Shown here: positions 53,938-62,011 of the stretch, piece after piece | Position numbering within the stretch: the stretch's first letter is position 1 | Layout of the letters: each line of letters opens with the position of its first letter | Assembly (NCBI GenBank): GCA_026646885.1 | Contig: JAPKHK010000005.1 | Span: 1-64,000, forward strand | Direction of reading: 5' to 3' | Length of the DNA: 64,000 nt | From: Casimicrobiaceae bacterium | GTDB lineage: Bacteria > Pseudomonadota > Gammaproteobacteria > Burkholderiales > Casimicrobiaceae | Notes under the pieces: model-generated | What the model was told of the DNA's origin: nothing | Database searches by the model: none | Seen by the model: only the letters and a program-made list of their open reading frames with translations | Translations under genes and position numbers: made by a program

Positions 53938-55577
53938 GCCGCCGATCTCGCCAGAAAGGCCTCCATTTCCGCCACCGGCAGCGGCCGGCTCACCCAGTAG
54001 CCCTGCACCTCATCACAGCCCAGCTCGCGCAGGAAATGCCACTGCGCTTCGGTCTCCACGCCCTCGGCGATCACGCCGAGCTTGAGATTGCGGGCCAGCG
54101 TGAGCACGGTGCGAACGATGGCGATGTCGTCGCCGTCTTGCGGTATGCCGCGCACAAAGGATTGGTCGATCTTCATGTAGTCGAGGGGAAAGTGCTTGAG
54201 GTAAGACAGCGAAGAGTATTCGGTGCCGAAGTCGTCCAGCGCAATGCCGACGCCGCGCGTGCGCAGTTTCTTCAGCACGTGCATGGCGCCGGCCGGATCT
54301 TCCATCAGCACGCTCTCGGTGATCTCCAGTTCCAACTGGTCCGGAGGCACGCCGCTTCGGCGCAGCAAATCATGCACGCGGGCATCGAGATCGCCGGCGG
54401 CCAACTGGCGCAAGGAGAGATTGACCGCCACGCGAAACGGCGCATGGCCCGCCGCCGTCCAAGTGGCGCGCTGCGTGCAGGCGGTTTCGAGCACCCAGTC
54501 GCCGATGGATTCGATGAGCCCGGTTTGCTCCGCCAACGGAATGAACTTCGACGGCGGCACCAGCCCCAGCACCGGATGCCGCCAGCGAATCAGTGCCTCC
54601 ACGCCGAGAAGGCGGCTCGATTGCGGATCGACGCGGGGCTGGTAGTAGAGCACGAATTCCTGCCTCTCGATGGCCTGGCGCAGATTGCTTTTCAAGGTAA
54701 GCGCCTCGCGAGCAAGGGCATTGAGTTCGGCCGAGAAGAAAGCGTACTGGTTTCTGCCGCGTTCCTTGGCGCGGTGCACGGCGGCGTCGGCATGGGCCAG
54801 CAGACTCTCGGCATCGTCGCCGTCCTCCGGAAAGCAAGCGATGCCCACACTGGCCGTGACGAAGATTTCTTGCGCGCCCAGAACGAAGGGCGCGCGCAAG
54901 GTATCCAGCAGGCTCTGGGCGATACTGGCCTGCTGCTGGCTGGTGAGACCGGTTTCGGCGAGAACGGCGAATTCGTCGGCCCCCAGGCGGGCTAGGGTGT
55001 CGAGTTCGTGCAGGGCGCCGCGCAGCCGTTCCGCCACCGCGGCCAGCAAGAGGTCGCCGGCGGCATAGCCGAGCGAATCGTTGATGGTCTGGAAGTGATC
55101 GAGGTTGATGAACAGCACGCCGAAACCGCCGCTCACGCGGCGCGCCCGCACCATCGCCCGATGGGCTTTTTCCTGAAAAAGGCTGCGGTTGGGCAGGCGC
55201 GTGAGCGCGTCGTGCTGGGCCAGGAAGTCCATTGCCCGCAGCCGGTGCACGCCCAGGCGTGCCAGTTCGATGGCAAGCCGCGGCTCGCGGGCAATCTGTT
55301 GCATCAGCGCCGACTTGTCGATGGCGATGAGTCGGCAGTCGGTCATGGCGATCGCACTGGCGCTGCGCCGCTGATCGTCGAGCAGGGCCATTTCACCCAG
55401 CACGCCGCCTGCGCTGACGGTGTCGAGCACGACGGTGCCGGCGCGTATCTGCGCCTGGCCTTCGGCCAGCACGTACATGCGGTCGCCTTCCTCGCCCAGC
55501 TCGAAGATGATCTCGCCGCAGGCAACCCGCCGCGCGGGCAGATCGTCCTGCAGGAGGGTAGTGAAATCGAATGCCAT
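53934..55577 (-). CDS. cNMP-binding - GGDEF(degenerate) - EAL protein
   Basis: A 547-residue cytoplasmic protein. The N-terminal cNMP-binding domain (~1-115) keeps the ligand residues in GEMALLDDQRRSASA. The GGDEF domain (~120-285) has LGADEF instead of GGDEF and HELD in place of RxxD, so it is probably not a cyclase and may instead bind GTP. The EAL domain (~300-540) has EALIRW, ITESVLM, DDFGTEYSSLSYL, KIDQSFV and IAEGVET, so c-di-GMP hydrolysis looks possible. It is the first gene of the operon with the adenylate cyclase, and is the likely cAMP effector. Confidence 0.9.
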   Translation of the reverse strand: MAFDFTTLLQDDLPARRVACGEIIFELGEEGDRMYVLAEGQAQIRAGTVVLDTVSAGGVLGEMALLDDQRRSASAIAMTDCRLIAIDKSALMQQIAREPRLAIELARLGVHRLRAMDFLAQHDALTRLPNRSLFQEKAHRAMVRARRVSGGFGVLFINLDHFQTINDSLGYAAGDLLLAAVAERLRGALHELDTLARLGADEFAVLAETGLTSQQQASIAQSLLDTLRAPFVLGAQEIFVTASVGIACFPEDGDDAESLLAHADAAVHRAKERGRNQYAFFSAELNALAREALTLKSNLRQAIERQEFVLYYQPRVDPQSSRLLGVEALIRWRHPVLGLVPPSKFIPLAEQTGLIESIGDWVLETACTQRATWTAAGHAPFRVAVNLSLRQLAAGDLDARVHDLLRRSGVPPDQLELEITESVLMEDPAGAMHVLKKLRTRGVGIALDDFGTEYSSLSYLKHFPLDYMKIDQSFVRGIPQDGDDIAIVRTVLTLARNLKLGVIAEGVETEAQWHFLRELGCDEVQGYWVSRPLPVAEMEAFLARSAA

Positions 55578-55625
55578 GCCGAAACTCCTGCTCCGTGCCC
55601 CTAGGATTTTCCGCAGCCCTGCGCT

Positions 55626-55657
55626 ATCTTACTCCCAGCTTTGGCCAAGGGTATTAT
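55626..55657. promoter_or_regulatory. divergent promoter region of the second-messenger module
   Basis: TATTAT (55652-55657) ends 24 bp before the plus-strand ATG and has a GGAGG (55672-55676) downstream. On the minus strand TAAGAT (55631-55626) faces the operon that starts at 55577. Both are candidate -10 boxes; matching -35 boxes are poor. The 104-bp gap between the divergent starts would let one regulator control both arms. Confidence 0.4.
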
Positions 55658-55681
55658 CGGCCGCCGAAATCCGGAGGACGC

Positions 55682-56734
55682 ATGACCGCACCCGAGCGCT
55701 TTCGCTCGCTCATCCCCATCAACGCCCTGGGCAAGGAAAGCCTCGCCGCCCTATTGCGCGAAGCGCGCATTACTCGGCATGCCTCCGAGGAGATTCTGTT
55801 CAAAGCGGGGGACAGCGACAGCGATTCGATCTATCTTCTCGAAGGCGAAATCAGTCTCGTGCGCCCCAACGGTTTTCGCCGAGCGCTGGCCGCCGACAGC
55901 CCCGATGCGCTCTACCCCCTGGTGCACTTGAAACCGAGGCAGTTCTCAGGCATCGCCAAAACGCCGGTAACCGTCGCAAGAATCGACAGCGCCGCGCTCG
56001 ACCGCTTGCTCACCATGGAGCAGTCCTGCGCCTATGAGGTCGAGGAGCTGGGCGTGGAAGACACCAGTTGGGTATTCCGCATGATGCAGCAACCCAGTTT
56101 CCAGAAGGTTCCGGCCGGCAACCTCGCCGCCCTCTTCCAGCGGCTGGAATCCACGCCCATGGCCGCGCGGCAGGCCATCATCCGGCAAGGTGACGCGGGC
56201 GACGCTTACTACCTCATCAAGTCCGGACGCGTGGTCGTGACGCGCAAGCTCCCCGATGGCAAGGTCGTGCCGGTCGCGGAATTGGGCCCCGGCGAAGCTT
56301 TTGGCGAGGAAGCGCTCATCTCCAAGTTGCCGCGCAACGCCACCGTGATCGCGCTGGAGGCCGGCGAGCTGATGCGCCTTTCCGCCGATGATTTCGACAA
56401 GCTCCTGGGCGCACCGCTGGTGCGCTGGATCGATCTCGATTATGCGCAGGAGATGGTGAAGGCCGGCGCTGGACTCATCGACGTACGCACCACCGACGAA
56501 TTCGCGCGCGGGGCGATCAAAGGTGCGATCAATTTGCCCTTGTCCTTGCTGCGCCGCTGCGTCGACGAGCTGGACAAAAAGCGCCCCTGGATCATCTATT
56601 GCCAAACCGGCAACCGCACAGCCGCCGCGGCCTTCCTGCTGGCGCAACGCGGCTTGGAAGTGGCCGGACTTTTGGGCGGCATCGAGGCCCTCGCCGCAAA
56701 CCACCCCCAACACCCCAACCCGGAGCCCACGTGA
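55682..56734 (+). CDS. double cNMP-binding domain - rhodanese protein
   Basis: A 350-residue protein. The first cNMP domain (~1-120) lacks the phosphate-binding cassette; the second (~130-250) has it in GPGEAFGEEALISKLPRNATVIA with E and R. A rhodanese domain (~258-345) carries the active cysteine in IIYCQTGNRTAA. This architecture joins cyclic nucleotide sensing to sulfur or phosphate-thiol chemistry. The ATG at 55682 has a GGAGG six bases ahead. Divergent from the cyclase operon and overlapping the next gene by 4 bp. Confidence 0.88.
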   Translation: MTAPERFRSLIPINALGKESLAALLREARITRHASEEILFKAGDSDSDSIYLLEGEISLVRPNGFRRALAADSPDALYPLVHLKPRQFSGIAKTPVTVARIDSAALDRLLTMEQSCAYEVEELGVEDTSWVFRMMQQPSFQKVPAGNLAALFQRLESTPMAARQAIIRQGDAGDAYYLIKSGRVVVTRKLPDGKVVPVAELGPGEAFGEEALISKLPRNATVIALEAGELMRLSADDFDKLLGAPLVRWIDLDYAQEMVKAGAGLIDVRTTDEFARGAIKGAINLPLSLLRRCVDELDKKRPWIIYCQTGNRTAAAAFLLAQRGLEVAGLLGGIEALAANHPQHPNPEPT

Positions 56735-57054
56735 ACGACGAGCAAACCGATAGACAAAGACGCGAATTTTTGGCGCAAGGCGCCGCCCTCAGCCTTTTGG
56801 CGCTCGCCACTCCGGCGCTCGCCCAATCCCCTGCCATGGAGAGCAAAAAGATGAGCGATACCGTCCAAGCCGCCTTCAAGGAAATGATCGACTGGAGCCT
56901 CAAAGAAAAGCGCGGCCTCACCTTCTACGTCAACGGCCAAACCCTAGGCGGCGGTGTGGTGCGCTGGATCGGCAACGAGGCGGTGGAATTGAAGAGTCAG
57001 CAATACAGCAAAATCGTGCTGCGGCTCGATCGGGTGGATGGGATTGCGCAGTGA
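56731..57054 (+). CDS. small Tat-type protein with Sm/Hfq-like segment
   Basis: A 107-residue protein starting with GTG inside the stop of the preceding gene. The N-terminus has twin arginines and a hydrophobic stretch (RREFLAQGAALSLLALATPALAQ), a Tat-type signal. The mature part contains LTFYVNGQTLGGGVVRWIGNEAVELK and YSKIVLRLDRVDGIA, whose spacing resembles the beta-barrel Sm motifs of Hfq-type proteins, but the match is by eye. An internal ATG at about 56850 (MSDTVQAAF) could give a cytoplasmic form of ~67 residues. Function unknown. Confidence 0.6.
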   Translation: MNDEQTDRQRREFLAQGAALSLLALATPALAQSPAMESKKMSDTVQAAFKEMIDWSLKEKRGLTFYVNGQTLGGGVVRWIGNEAVELKSQQYSKIVLRLDRVDGIAQ

Positions 57055-57191
57055 AGAAGCCTTGACCGCGATCGGCCTCATCGAACAGTCGAAAACGATC
57101 CCCGTAGAACCGCGCTTGCCCGCGAAAGGGCGCTTGCGTAGTCAATAGCCCTTCTCCGGCCCTTTTCTGCGCGGTTTGTTATGCTACGCGC

Positions 57192-57232
57192 ACCAAAGCC
57201 CTGCGGCGCAGACTGCACCGCAGGGCTTTGGT
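57192..57232 (+). promoter_or_regulatory. leader hairpin upstream of beta-helix paralogue 3
   Basis: ACCAAAGCCCTGCGG pairs with CCGCAGGGCTTTGGT (15 bp) with a C/A mismatch and an inner GCA/TGC stem. A TGTTATGCT extended -10 type box (57177-57185) lies just upstream, so the hairpin should form close to the 5' end of the mRNA, before the GAGGAGG ribosome site. No T-tract follows, so it is not a simple terminator. Confidence 0.7.
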
Positions 57233-57263
57233 GTTCTTCCACCCCTACGATGAGGAGGCGGTC

Positions 57264-58265
57264 ATGTTGCGTTGGTTTTCGTCCTTGTTTGTCCTGTTGT
57301 TCTCTCTGAGCGCTGCTTTTTCCGCATCCGCCGTTCAGCGCACTTTCGTGTCCATTTCGGGCAGTGACGCCAACACCGCCACCAACTGCGGCAACACCGC
57401 GCCTTGCCGCGGCTTCACCGCCGCACTCACCGTCACCGACAGCGGCGGCGAGATCATCGTGCAAAGTTCCGGCGGTTACGGGCCGGTCACCATCGACAAG
57501 TCGGTGAGCATCATCGCCCCGGAAGGGATTTATGCCGGCATCAGCGTTTTCTCCGGCAACGGCATCACCATCGCCACCGCGGGTGTGAAAGTAATGCTGC
57601 GCGGCTTGAGCGTCAACCGCCTGGGCGGCAGCGGCAACGGTATCTACATGACCGCCGGCGACAGCTTGGTGGTGCAGCAATGCGTCATCACCGACTTTAG
57701 TTCTGGTTCTGGACTCTATGTGTCGGGTGCGGTCACAGTACGCCTGCTCGATTCGCTGTTTCAGGGAAATGATGTCGGCGCGCAAGTTTCCAACGGTCCG
57801 TCGGCGCTGGTCTCTAACAGCCGCTTCATCGACAACGCCGACTTCGGCCTAGTCGTCGGCGCTTCGGGCAGCGGAGTAACGACCAAGCTGGAAGTGAACC
57901 GCTCCGAAGCCTCAGGTAATGGTTCAGTGGGCATCTACGGTTGGACCAGCACTAATGGCCAAGTGGAATTCAACGTCAAGGACTCTGTGGCAAGCAGAAA
58001 CGTTCATGGCGTCTACGCTCAATCATCCGGCGGCACCACCCTCGCCAATGTGACGGGTAGTTTGATCAGCGGCAACACTTCCCGGGGACTGACAGCCGAA
58101 GGCAGTGGCGCGAAGCTGGTGGCCACAGCCAACACCGTCACCCATAATAACGTCTACGGGCTGTATCAAACCTCTTCAGCGGTGTTCGAATCGACCGGCG
58201 ACAACACCGTGAGGGACAACACCGCCAACGCCTCCGGCACCATCACGACCATCAGCAAGATGTAG
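57264..58265 (+). CDS. secreted right-handed beta-helix protein, paralogue 3
   Basis: A 333-residue exported protein: signal peptide (LFVLLFSLSAAFSASAV), family start QRTFVSISGSDANTATNC, PCRGFTAALTVTDSGGEIIV, then GISVFSGNGITIATAGVKV and repeats such as LDSLFQGNDVGAQV, SNSRFIDNADFGLVV, SRNVHGVYAQSSGGT, THNNVYGLYQTSS. GAGGAGG lies directly before the ATG at 57264. It and paralogue 4 are nearly alike through residue 140 and vary in the repeats. Probably a surface or periplasmic adhesion or polysaccharide-interacting protein. Confidence 0.87.
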   Translation: MLRWFSSLFVLLFSLSAAFSASAVQRTFVSISGSDANTATNCGNTAPCRGFTAALTVTDSGGEIIVQSSGGYGPVTIDKSVSIIAPEGIYAGISVFSGNGITIATAGVKVMLRGLSVNRLGGSGNGIYMTAGDSLVVQQCVITDFSSGSGLYVSGAVTVRLLDSLFQGNDVGAQVSNGPSALVSNSRFIDNADFGLVVGASGSGVTTKLEVNRSEASGNGSVGIYGWTSTNGQVEFNVKDSVASRNVHGVYAQSSGGTTLANVTGSLISGNTSRGLTAEGSGAKLVATANTVTHNNVYGLYQTSSAVFESTGDNTVRDNTANASGTITTISKM

Positions 58266-58574
58266 CGGTGGTTTTGTAGCCGGTGCGGCGCGGGCCGCGC
58301 CGGCCAGGGCGGAACCGGGCGGGTCGATAAGGCAGTGATCTCTTCTCGATCATGGCCGCTTTTGCACAGCATTCGCATACAGCGCTGGTAGAACAGCGGC
58401 GGCAGACGGTTATTGTAGCGCCGCGCTTGCCCTCGAACGGGCCCTTGCCTAGTCAATAGCCTTTCTCCGGCCCTTTTCTGCGCGGTTTGTTATGCTACGC
58501 GCACCAAAGCCCTGCGGCGCTGGTTGCGCCGCAGGGCTTTGGCGTTCTTCCACCCCTACGATGAAGAGGCCGTC
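58266..58574 (+). other. 309-bp gap between duplicated genes
   Basis: Holds the 27-bp tail of unit A, 128 bp of unique sequence without a convincing ORF (58293-58420), then the 5' part of unit B with an extended -10 box (58488-58496) and the leader hairpin. I see no RNA gene and no transposase in it. Confidence 0.6.
58503..58541 (+). promoter_or_regulatory. leader hairpin upstream of beta-helix paralogue 4
   Basis: CCAAAGCCCTGCGGCGC pairs perfectly over 17 bp with GCGCCGCAGGGCTTTGG around a TGGTT loop. Compared with the copy at 57192, the apical pairs differ yet remain paired, which is covariation in favour of an RNA structure. It lies between the -10 box (58488-58496) and the ribosome site. 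Confidence 0.72.
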
Positions 58575-59576
58575 ATGTTGCGTTGGTTTTCGTCTTGGTT
58601 TGTCCTGTTGTTCTCTCTGAGCGCTGCTTTCTCCGCATCCGCCGTTCAGCGCACTTTCGTGTCCATTTCGGGCAGTGACGCCAACACCGTCACCAACTGC
58701 GGCAACGCCACGCCTTGCCGCGGCTTCACCGCCGCACTCACCGTCACCGACAGCGGCGGCGAGATCATCGTGCAGAGTTCCGGCGGTTACGGGCCGGTCA
58801 CCATCGACAAGTCGGTGAGCATCATCGCCCGGGAAGGCATCTATGCCGGCATTTCGGTGTTCTCCGGCAACGGCATCACCATCGCCACCGCGGGTGTGAA
58901 AGTGGTGCTGCGCGGCTTGAGCGTCAACCGCTTGGGCGGCAGCGGCAGCGGTATCTCCATGACCGCCGGCGACAGCTTGGTGGTGCAGCATTGCGTCATC
59001 AGCAACTTCAGTTCTAGTAATGGACTCTATGTGTCGGGTGCGGTCACAGTGCGCCTGCTCGATTCGCTGTTGCAGGGAAACAATGTCGGCGCCTTCTTTG
59101 TCAACGGTCCGTCGGTGCTAGTGTCCGGCAGCCGCTTCATCGACAACGCCGATAGCGGCCTATCCGTCTTCGCTTTGGGCAGCGGGGTAACGACGAAACT
59201 GGAAGTGAACCGCTCCGAAGCCTCAGGTAATGGTTCAGCGGGCATCAACGGTTGGACCGGAAGTAGTGGCCGATGGGAACTCAACGTCAAGGATTCTGTG
59301 GCAAGCAGAAACGGTCATGGCATCTACGCTAGATCAAATGGCGGCACCACCCTCGCCAGCGTGACGGGCAGTTTGATCAGCGGCAACACTTCCACCGGGC
59401 TGACAGCCGAAGGCAGCGGCACGAGGCTGGTGGCCACAGCCAACACCGTCACCCATAATAGCGTCTTCGGGCTGTGTCAAACCTCTTCAGCGGTGTTCGA
59501 ATCGACCGGCGACAACACCGTGAGGGATAACACCAACAACTCCTTCGGCACCATCACGACCATCAGCAGAATGTAG
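58575..59576 (+). CDS. secreted right-handed beta-helix protein, paralogue 4
   Basis: A 333-residue exported protein almost identical to paralogue 3 in signal peptide and first ~140 residues (QRTFVSISGSDANTVTNC, PCRGFTAALTVT). Differences lie mainly in the repeats (LDSLLQGNNVGAFF, SGSRFIDNADSGLSV, SRNGHGIYARSNGGT, THNSVFGLCQTSS), where one new cysteine appears. The last residues GTITTISRM match paralogue 3. Recent duplication with diversification of the exposed helix face is the simple reading. Confidence 0.87.
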   Translation: MLRWFSSWFVLLFSLSAAFSASAVQRTFVSISGSDANTVTNCGNATPCRGFTAALTVTDSGGEIIVQSSGGYGPVTIDKSVSIIAREGIYAGISVFSGNGITIATAGVKVVLRGLSVNRLGGSGSGISMTAGDSLVVQHCVISNFSSSNGLYVSGAVTVRLLDSLLQGNNVGAFFVNGPSVLVSGSRFIDNADSGLSVFALGSGVTTKLEVNRSEASGNGSAGINGWTGSSGRWELNVKDSVASRNGHGIYARSNGGTTLASVTGSLISGNTSTGLTAEGSGTRLVATANTVTHNSVFGLCQTSSAVFESTGDNTVRDNTNNSFGTITTISRM

Positions 59577-59691
59577 CGGTGGTTTTGTAGCCGGTGCGGC
59601 GCGATTGCGATGCCTCGCATTGTACGAGAGTTCCTGCGGCGGCGACTCGGTGCTAGAGTTTGCAGCCTGATGATGCGAGGGAGGTTCAAAC

Positions 59692-60285
59692 ATGCCGAAA
59701 CAGCTCGACTTCTTCTACTTCATCGGCAGCACCTACACTTACCTTGCCGTGCTGCGCGCCGAGAAACTGGCGCGGCAAGCCGGATTGAGCCTCAACTGGC
59801 GCCCCTTCAGCGTGCGCACCTTGATGCGCGAACAGGAGAACGTTCCCTTCTCGACCAAGCCGCTGAAGCTCAAATACATGTGGCGCGACGTGGAGCGGCG
59901 CGCGATGCGCCATGGCTTGCCTTGGAAAGGTGTGCCCAAATACCCCATCGATGCCGAAGAACGCGCCAATCGCGTGGCCACGCTGGCGGCGATGGAAGGC
60001 TGGTGCTCCGAGTTCACCCAAGCGGCCTATCGCGCCTGGTTCCTCGAGGGCCAAGACCCCGGCGAACAGGAGACACTCGGCTCGATTCTCTCCGGCCTGG
60101 GCAAAGCCCCCATGGCCATTCTCGCCGCGGCCGACAGCGCTCCGGTGCGTGAAAGATACCTCGCCGAAACCAACATCGCGCGTGAGCTTGGTTTGTTCGG
60201 TTCGCCAACCTTCGTTTGCAACGGAGAATTGTTCTGGGGTGACGATAGGCTGGAGGATGCGCTGGATTGGTGCCTCGCGCATTGA
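59692..60285 (+). CDS. DsbA-fold 2-hydroxychromene-2-carboxylate isomerase family protein
   Basis: A 197-residue kappa-class GST/HCCA isomerase-type protein. The catalytic serine is in FYFIGSTYTYLAVLRAEKLA, where the CxxC of DsbA is absent; the C-terminal cis-Pro loop is GLFGSPTFVCNGELFWGDDRLEDALDW. Enzymes of this family isomerise glutathione-linked aromatic intermediates. GGGAGG precedes the ATG at 59692. No aromatic degradation gene is next to it, so the substrate is open. Stand-alone gene, facing the M20 peptidase. Confidence 0.88.
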   Translation: MPKQLDFFYFIGSTYTYLAVLRAEKLARQAGLSLNWRPFSVRTLMREQENVPFSTKPLKLKYMWRDVERRAMRHGLPWKGVPKYPIDAEERANRVATLAAMEGWCSEFTQAAYRAWFLEGQDPGEQETLGSILSGLGKAPMAILAAADSAPVRERYLAETNIARELGLFGSPTFVCNGELFWGDDRLEDALDWCLAH

Positions 60286-60305
60286 ACCGTGGTTCTTGCG
60301 CGCAC

Positions 60306-61775
60306 CTACTTGGCGTTGGCGTTGCTGATGAGGCGGTAGTAGAACCGAATCAGCTCCGCATAGTTGTCTACGGAGATGCGCTCGTTGGTCCCATGGAAAC
60401 GCGGCAAATCCTCGGGGCGGGCGCGCACGGGCGAAAAGCGGTAAACCGCGTCGGCGATACCCAAGAAGTGCCGCGCGTCGGTGGCGCCGATCATTAGGCC
60501 AGGCGCAACCACGGTGCCCGGAAACAATTCGCGTATCGTGCGGTTGATGAGCTGATAGCTCGGGCTGCCGGAGGGTGAAATGGGGGAGGCCTCATTGCCG
60601 GACTTGCCCGCACGGCGTACGGCGATTTTGTCGTTGGCGGCCACTTTCTGCACATGGGCGGTGACACCTTCCACGGTATCGCCCGGAAGGAGACGGAAGT
60701 TGACCAATGCTTCGGCCTGGCCGGGCAGCACGTTCTCCTTGTTTCCGGCGTGCATTACGGTCAGCGCGGTGGTGGTACGCAACATGGCGTTGGTGCTCGC
60801 GCCTTTTTCCAACTGCGCTTTGACCACCGGGCCAAAGAGCCACAGATTGGAAAGCAGCACGCGATTGAGTCCGTTCATTTCCGGCGCGATGGTGGCAAAA
60901 AGCTCTTGCGCCACGCCGCGGAAAGCGGCCGGCATCTGCCGGTCTTCCAGGCGCGTGAGCGCGGCGGACAACATGCCGATGGCGGTTTCCGGCCCGGGCA
61001 TGGACGAGTGACCCGGCGTCGCCGTGGCGGTAAGCGCCAAGGTGAGGTAGCCCTTTTCGGCGGTGCCGATCAGCGCCACCGGCGCGTCGAGCCCCTTGAG
61101 CACGCCTTCGGTGATCAAGAGGCCCTCGTCGAGCACGAAATCGAGCCGTACGCCGCGTTCTTTCAGCAGGGCGACGATGGCCACGGCACCATTTTCGCCG
61201 CCGATTTCTTCGTCGTGCCCCGAGGCGATGTAGAGCGTCTGCCGCGGTTGATGCCCCGACGCCAAGAGCATTTCCGTGGCCTCGAAGATGCCGAAGAGAT
61301 TGGCCTTATCGTCCCAAGCCCCGCGCCCCCAAATGAAGCCCTCGCGAATTTCGCCGCCGAAGGGATCGGCCTGCCAGGTCTTCTCGGTGCCCGGCGCGAT
61401 GGGTACCACGTCCTGATGCGCCATGAGCAATATGGGTTTCGCTTTCGGATCACTGCCCGGCCAGGTGTAAAGCAGGCTATGGCCGCCGACGATTTCGCGC
61501 TTGAGGCTCGCGTGCACGCGTGGAAACGATCTCTCCAACAAAGCGTGGAGTTTTTGGAATTCAGCGGCACTCGCAGCGTCTTGCCCATCGTGCGACACCG
61601 TGCGCAAACGCACACCGGCAGCCAGTCGTTGCGCCGCGGCGGCGGTGTCGATCGCCAGGGGCGGCACCGGGGGCACTTGCATCTGACGCGAACCGTGGCG
61701 CAAGGTGTTCCCACCCAGCACGAATAGAAGCACTGCCAAGAGCGTCAAGGCGCCCAGGCCCATTTTTTTCGACAT
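60306..61775 (-). CDS. membrane-anchored M20 family metallopeptidase
   Basis: A 489-residue M20 (carboxypeptidase S/PM20D1-like) enzyme with an N-terminal anchor (LGALTLLAVLLFVLGGNTL). Zinc ligands and catalytic residues are in LLMAHQDVVPI, WGRGAWDDK, ASGHDEEIGG and the late DARHFLGIADAV. The dimerisation domain lies about 240-360. It is expected to cleave peptides or N-acyl amino acids. I use ATG 61775 (MSKKMGLGAL); the frame upstream is not conserved. Divergent from the NfnAB-like gene. Confidence 0.9.
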   Translation of the reverse strand: MSKKMGLGALTLLAVLLFVLGGNTLRHGSRQMQVPPVPPLAIDTAAAAQRLAAGVRLRTVSHDGQDAASAAEFQKLHALLERSFPRVHASLKREIVGGHSLLYTWPGSDPKAKPILLMAHQDVVPIAPGTEKTWQADPFGGEIREGFIWGRGAWDDKANLFGIFEATEMLLASGHQPRQTLYIASGHDEEIGGENGAVAIVALLKERGVRLDFVLDEGLLITEGVLKGLDAPVALIGTAEKGYLTLALTATATPGHSSMPGPETAIGMLSAALTRLEDRQMPAAFRGVAQELFATIAPEMNGLNRVLLSNLWLFGPVVKAQLEKGASTNAMLRTTTALTVMHAGNKENVLPGQAEALVNFRLLPGDTVEGVTAHVQKVAANDKIAVRRAGKSGNEASPISPSGSPSYQLINRTIRELFPGTVVAPGLMIGATDARHFLGIADAVYRFSPVRARPEDLPRFHGTNERISVDNYAELIRFYYRLISNANAK

Positions 61776-61963
61776 CTCGATTCCCCCAAAAGCGATGGCC
61801 GCGAGCATAACCCATGGCTGCGCGGGACGCGACCCGCGCCTGAGGTGGGGCTGTATCTTCGGCACGAAGGTGCTAAGGTACCGGTGCGACAAGGGCTCGG
61901 TGGTTCGTTCTTGACGTCAGGCAAGTTATTCGCTTTCGCTTGCTTGTCGTCGTCGCGCTAATT

Positions 61964-61987
61964 TGGTATTTTCGTACCGGAATACCA
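61964..61987. promoter_or_regulatory. TGGTATT dyad upstream of the NfnAB-like gene
   Basis: TGGTATT (61964-61970) and AATACCA (61981-61987) are perfect 7-bp inverted arms with a 10-bp spacer, in the region between the M20 and NfnAB-like genes. A second, offset pair GGTA/TACC overlaps it. Such dyads are typical GntR-type operators. No -10/-35 pair stands out with certainty. Confidence 0.45.
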
Positions 61988-62011
61988 CTTTAATGCAAAG
62001 GAGGATTGTCC

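Larger units (their letters stand above)
57110..58292. repeat. tandem duplication unit A (1183 bp)
   Basis: From CCGCGCTTGCCC to the end of GTGCGGCGCG the block at 57110-58292 is repeated at 58421-59603 with the same length of 1183 bp. It holds promoter region, leader hairpin, the complete beta-helix gene and 27 bp after the stop. The 5' and 3' flanks outside these positions are unrelated, so it is an exact gene-sized tandem duplication with 128 bp between units. Confidence 0.85.
58421..59603. repeat. tandem duplication unit B (1183 bp)
   Basis: Partner of the block at 57110-58292, same length and order. Substitutions are concentrated in the repeat region of the beta-helix gene and in the hairpin loop, while the promoter, ribosome site and signal peptide are almost unchanged. 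Confidence 0.85.

Noticed and set aside
49025-59603. Possible CRISPR or phase-variable repeat array in the beta-helix region
   Set aside because: The repeated segments are gene-length paralogues and protein repeats without regular short DNA repeats or spacers.
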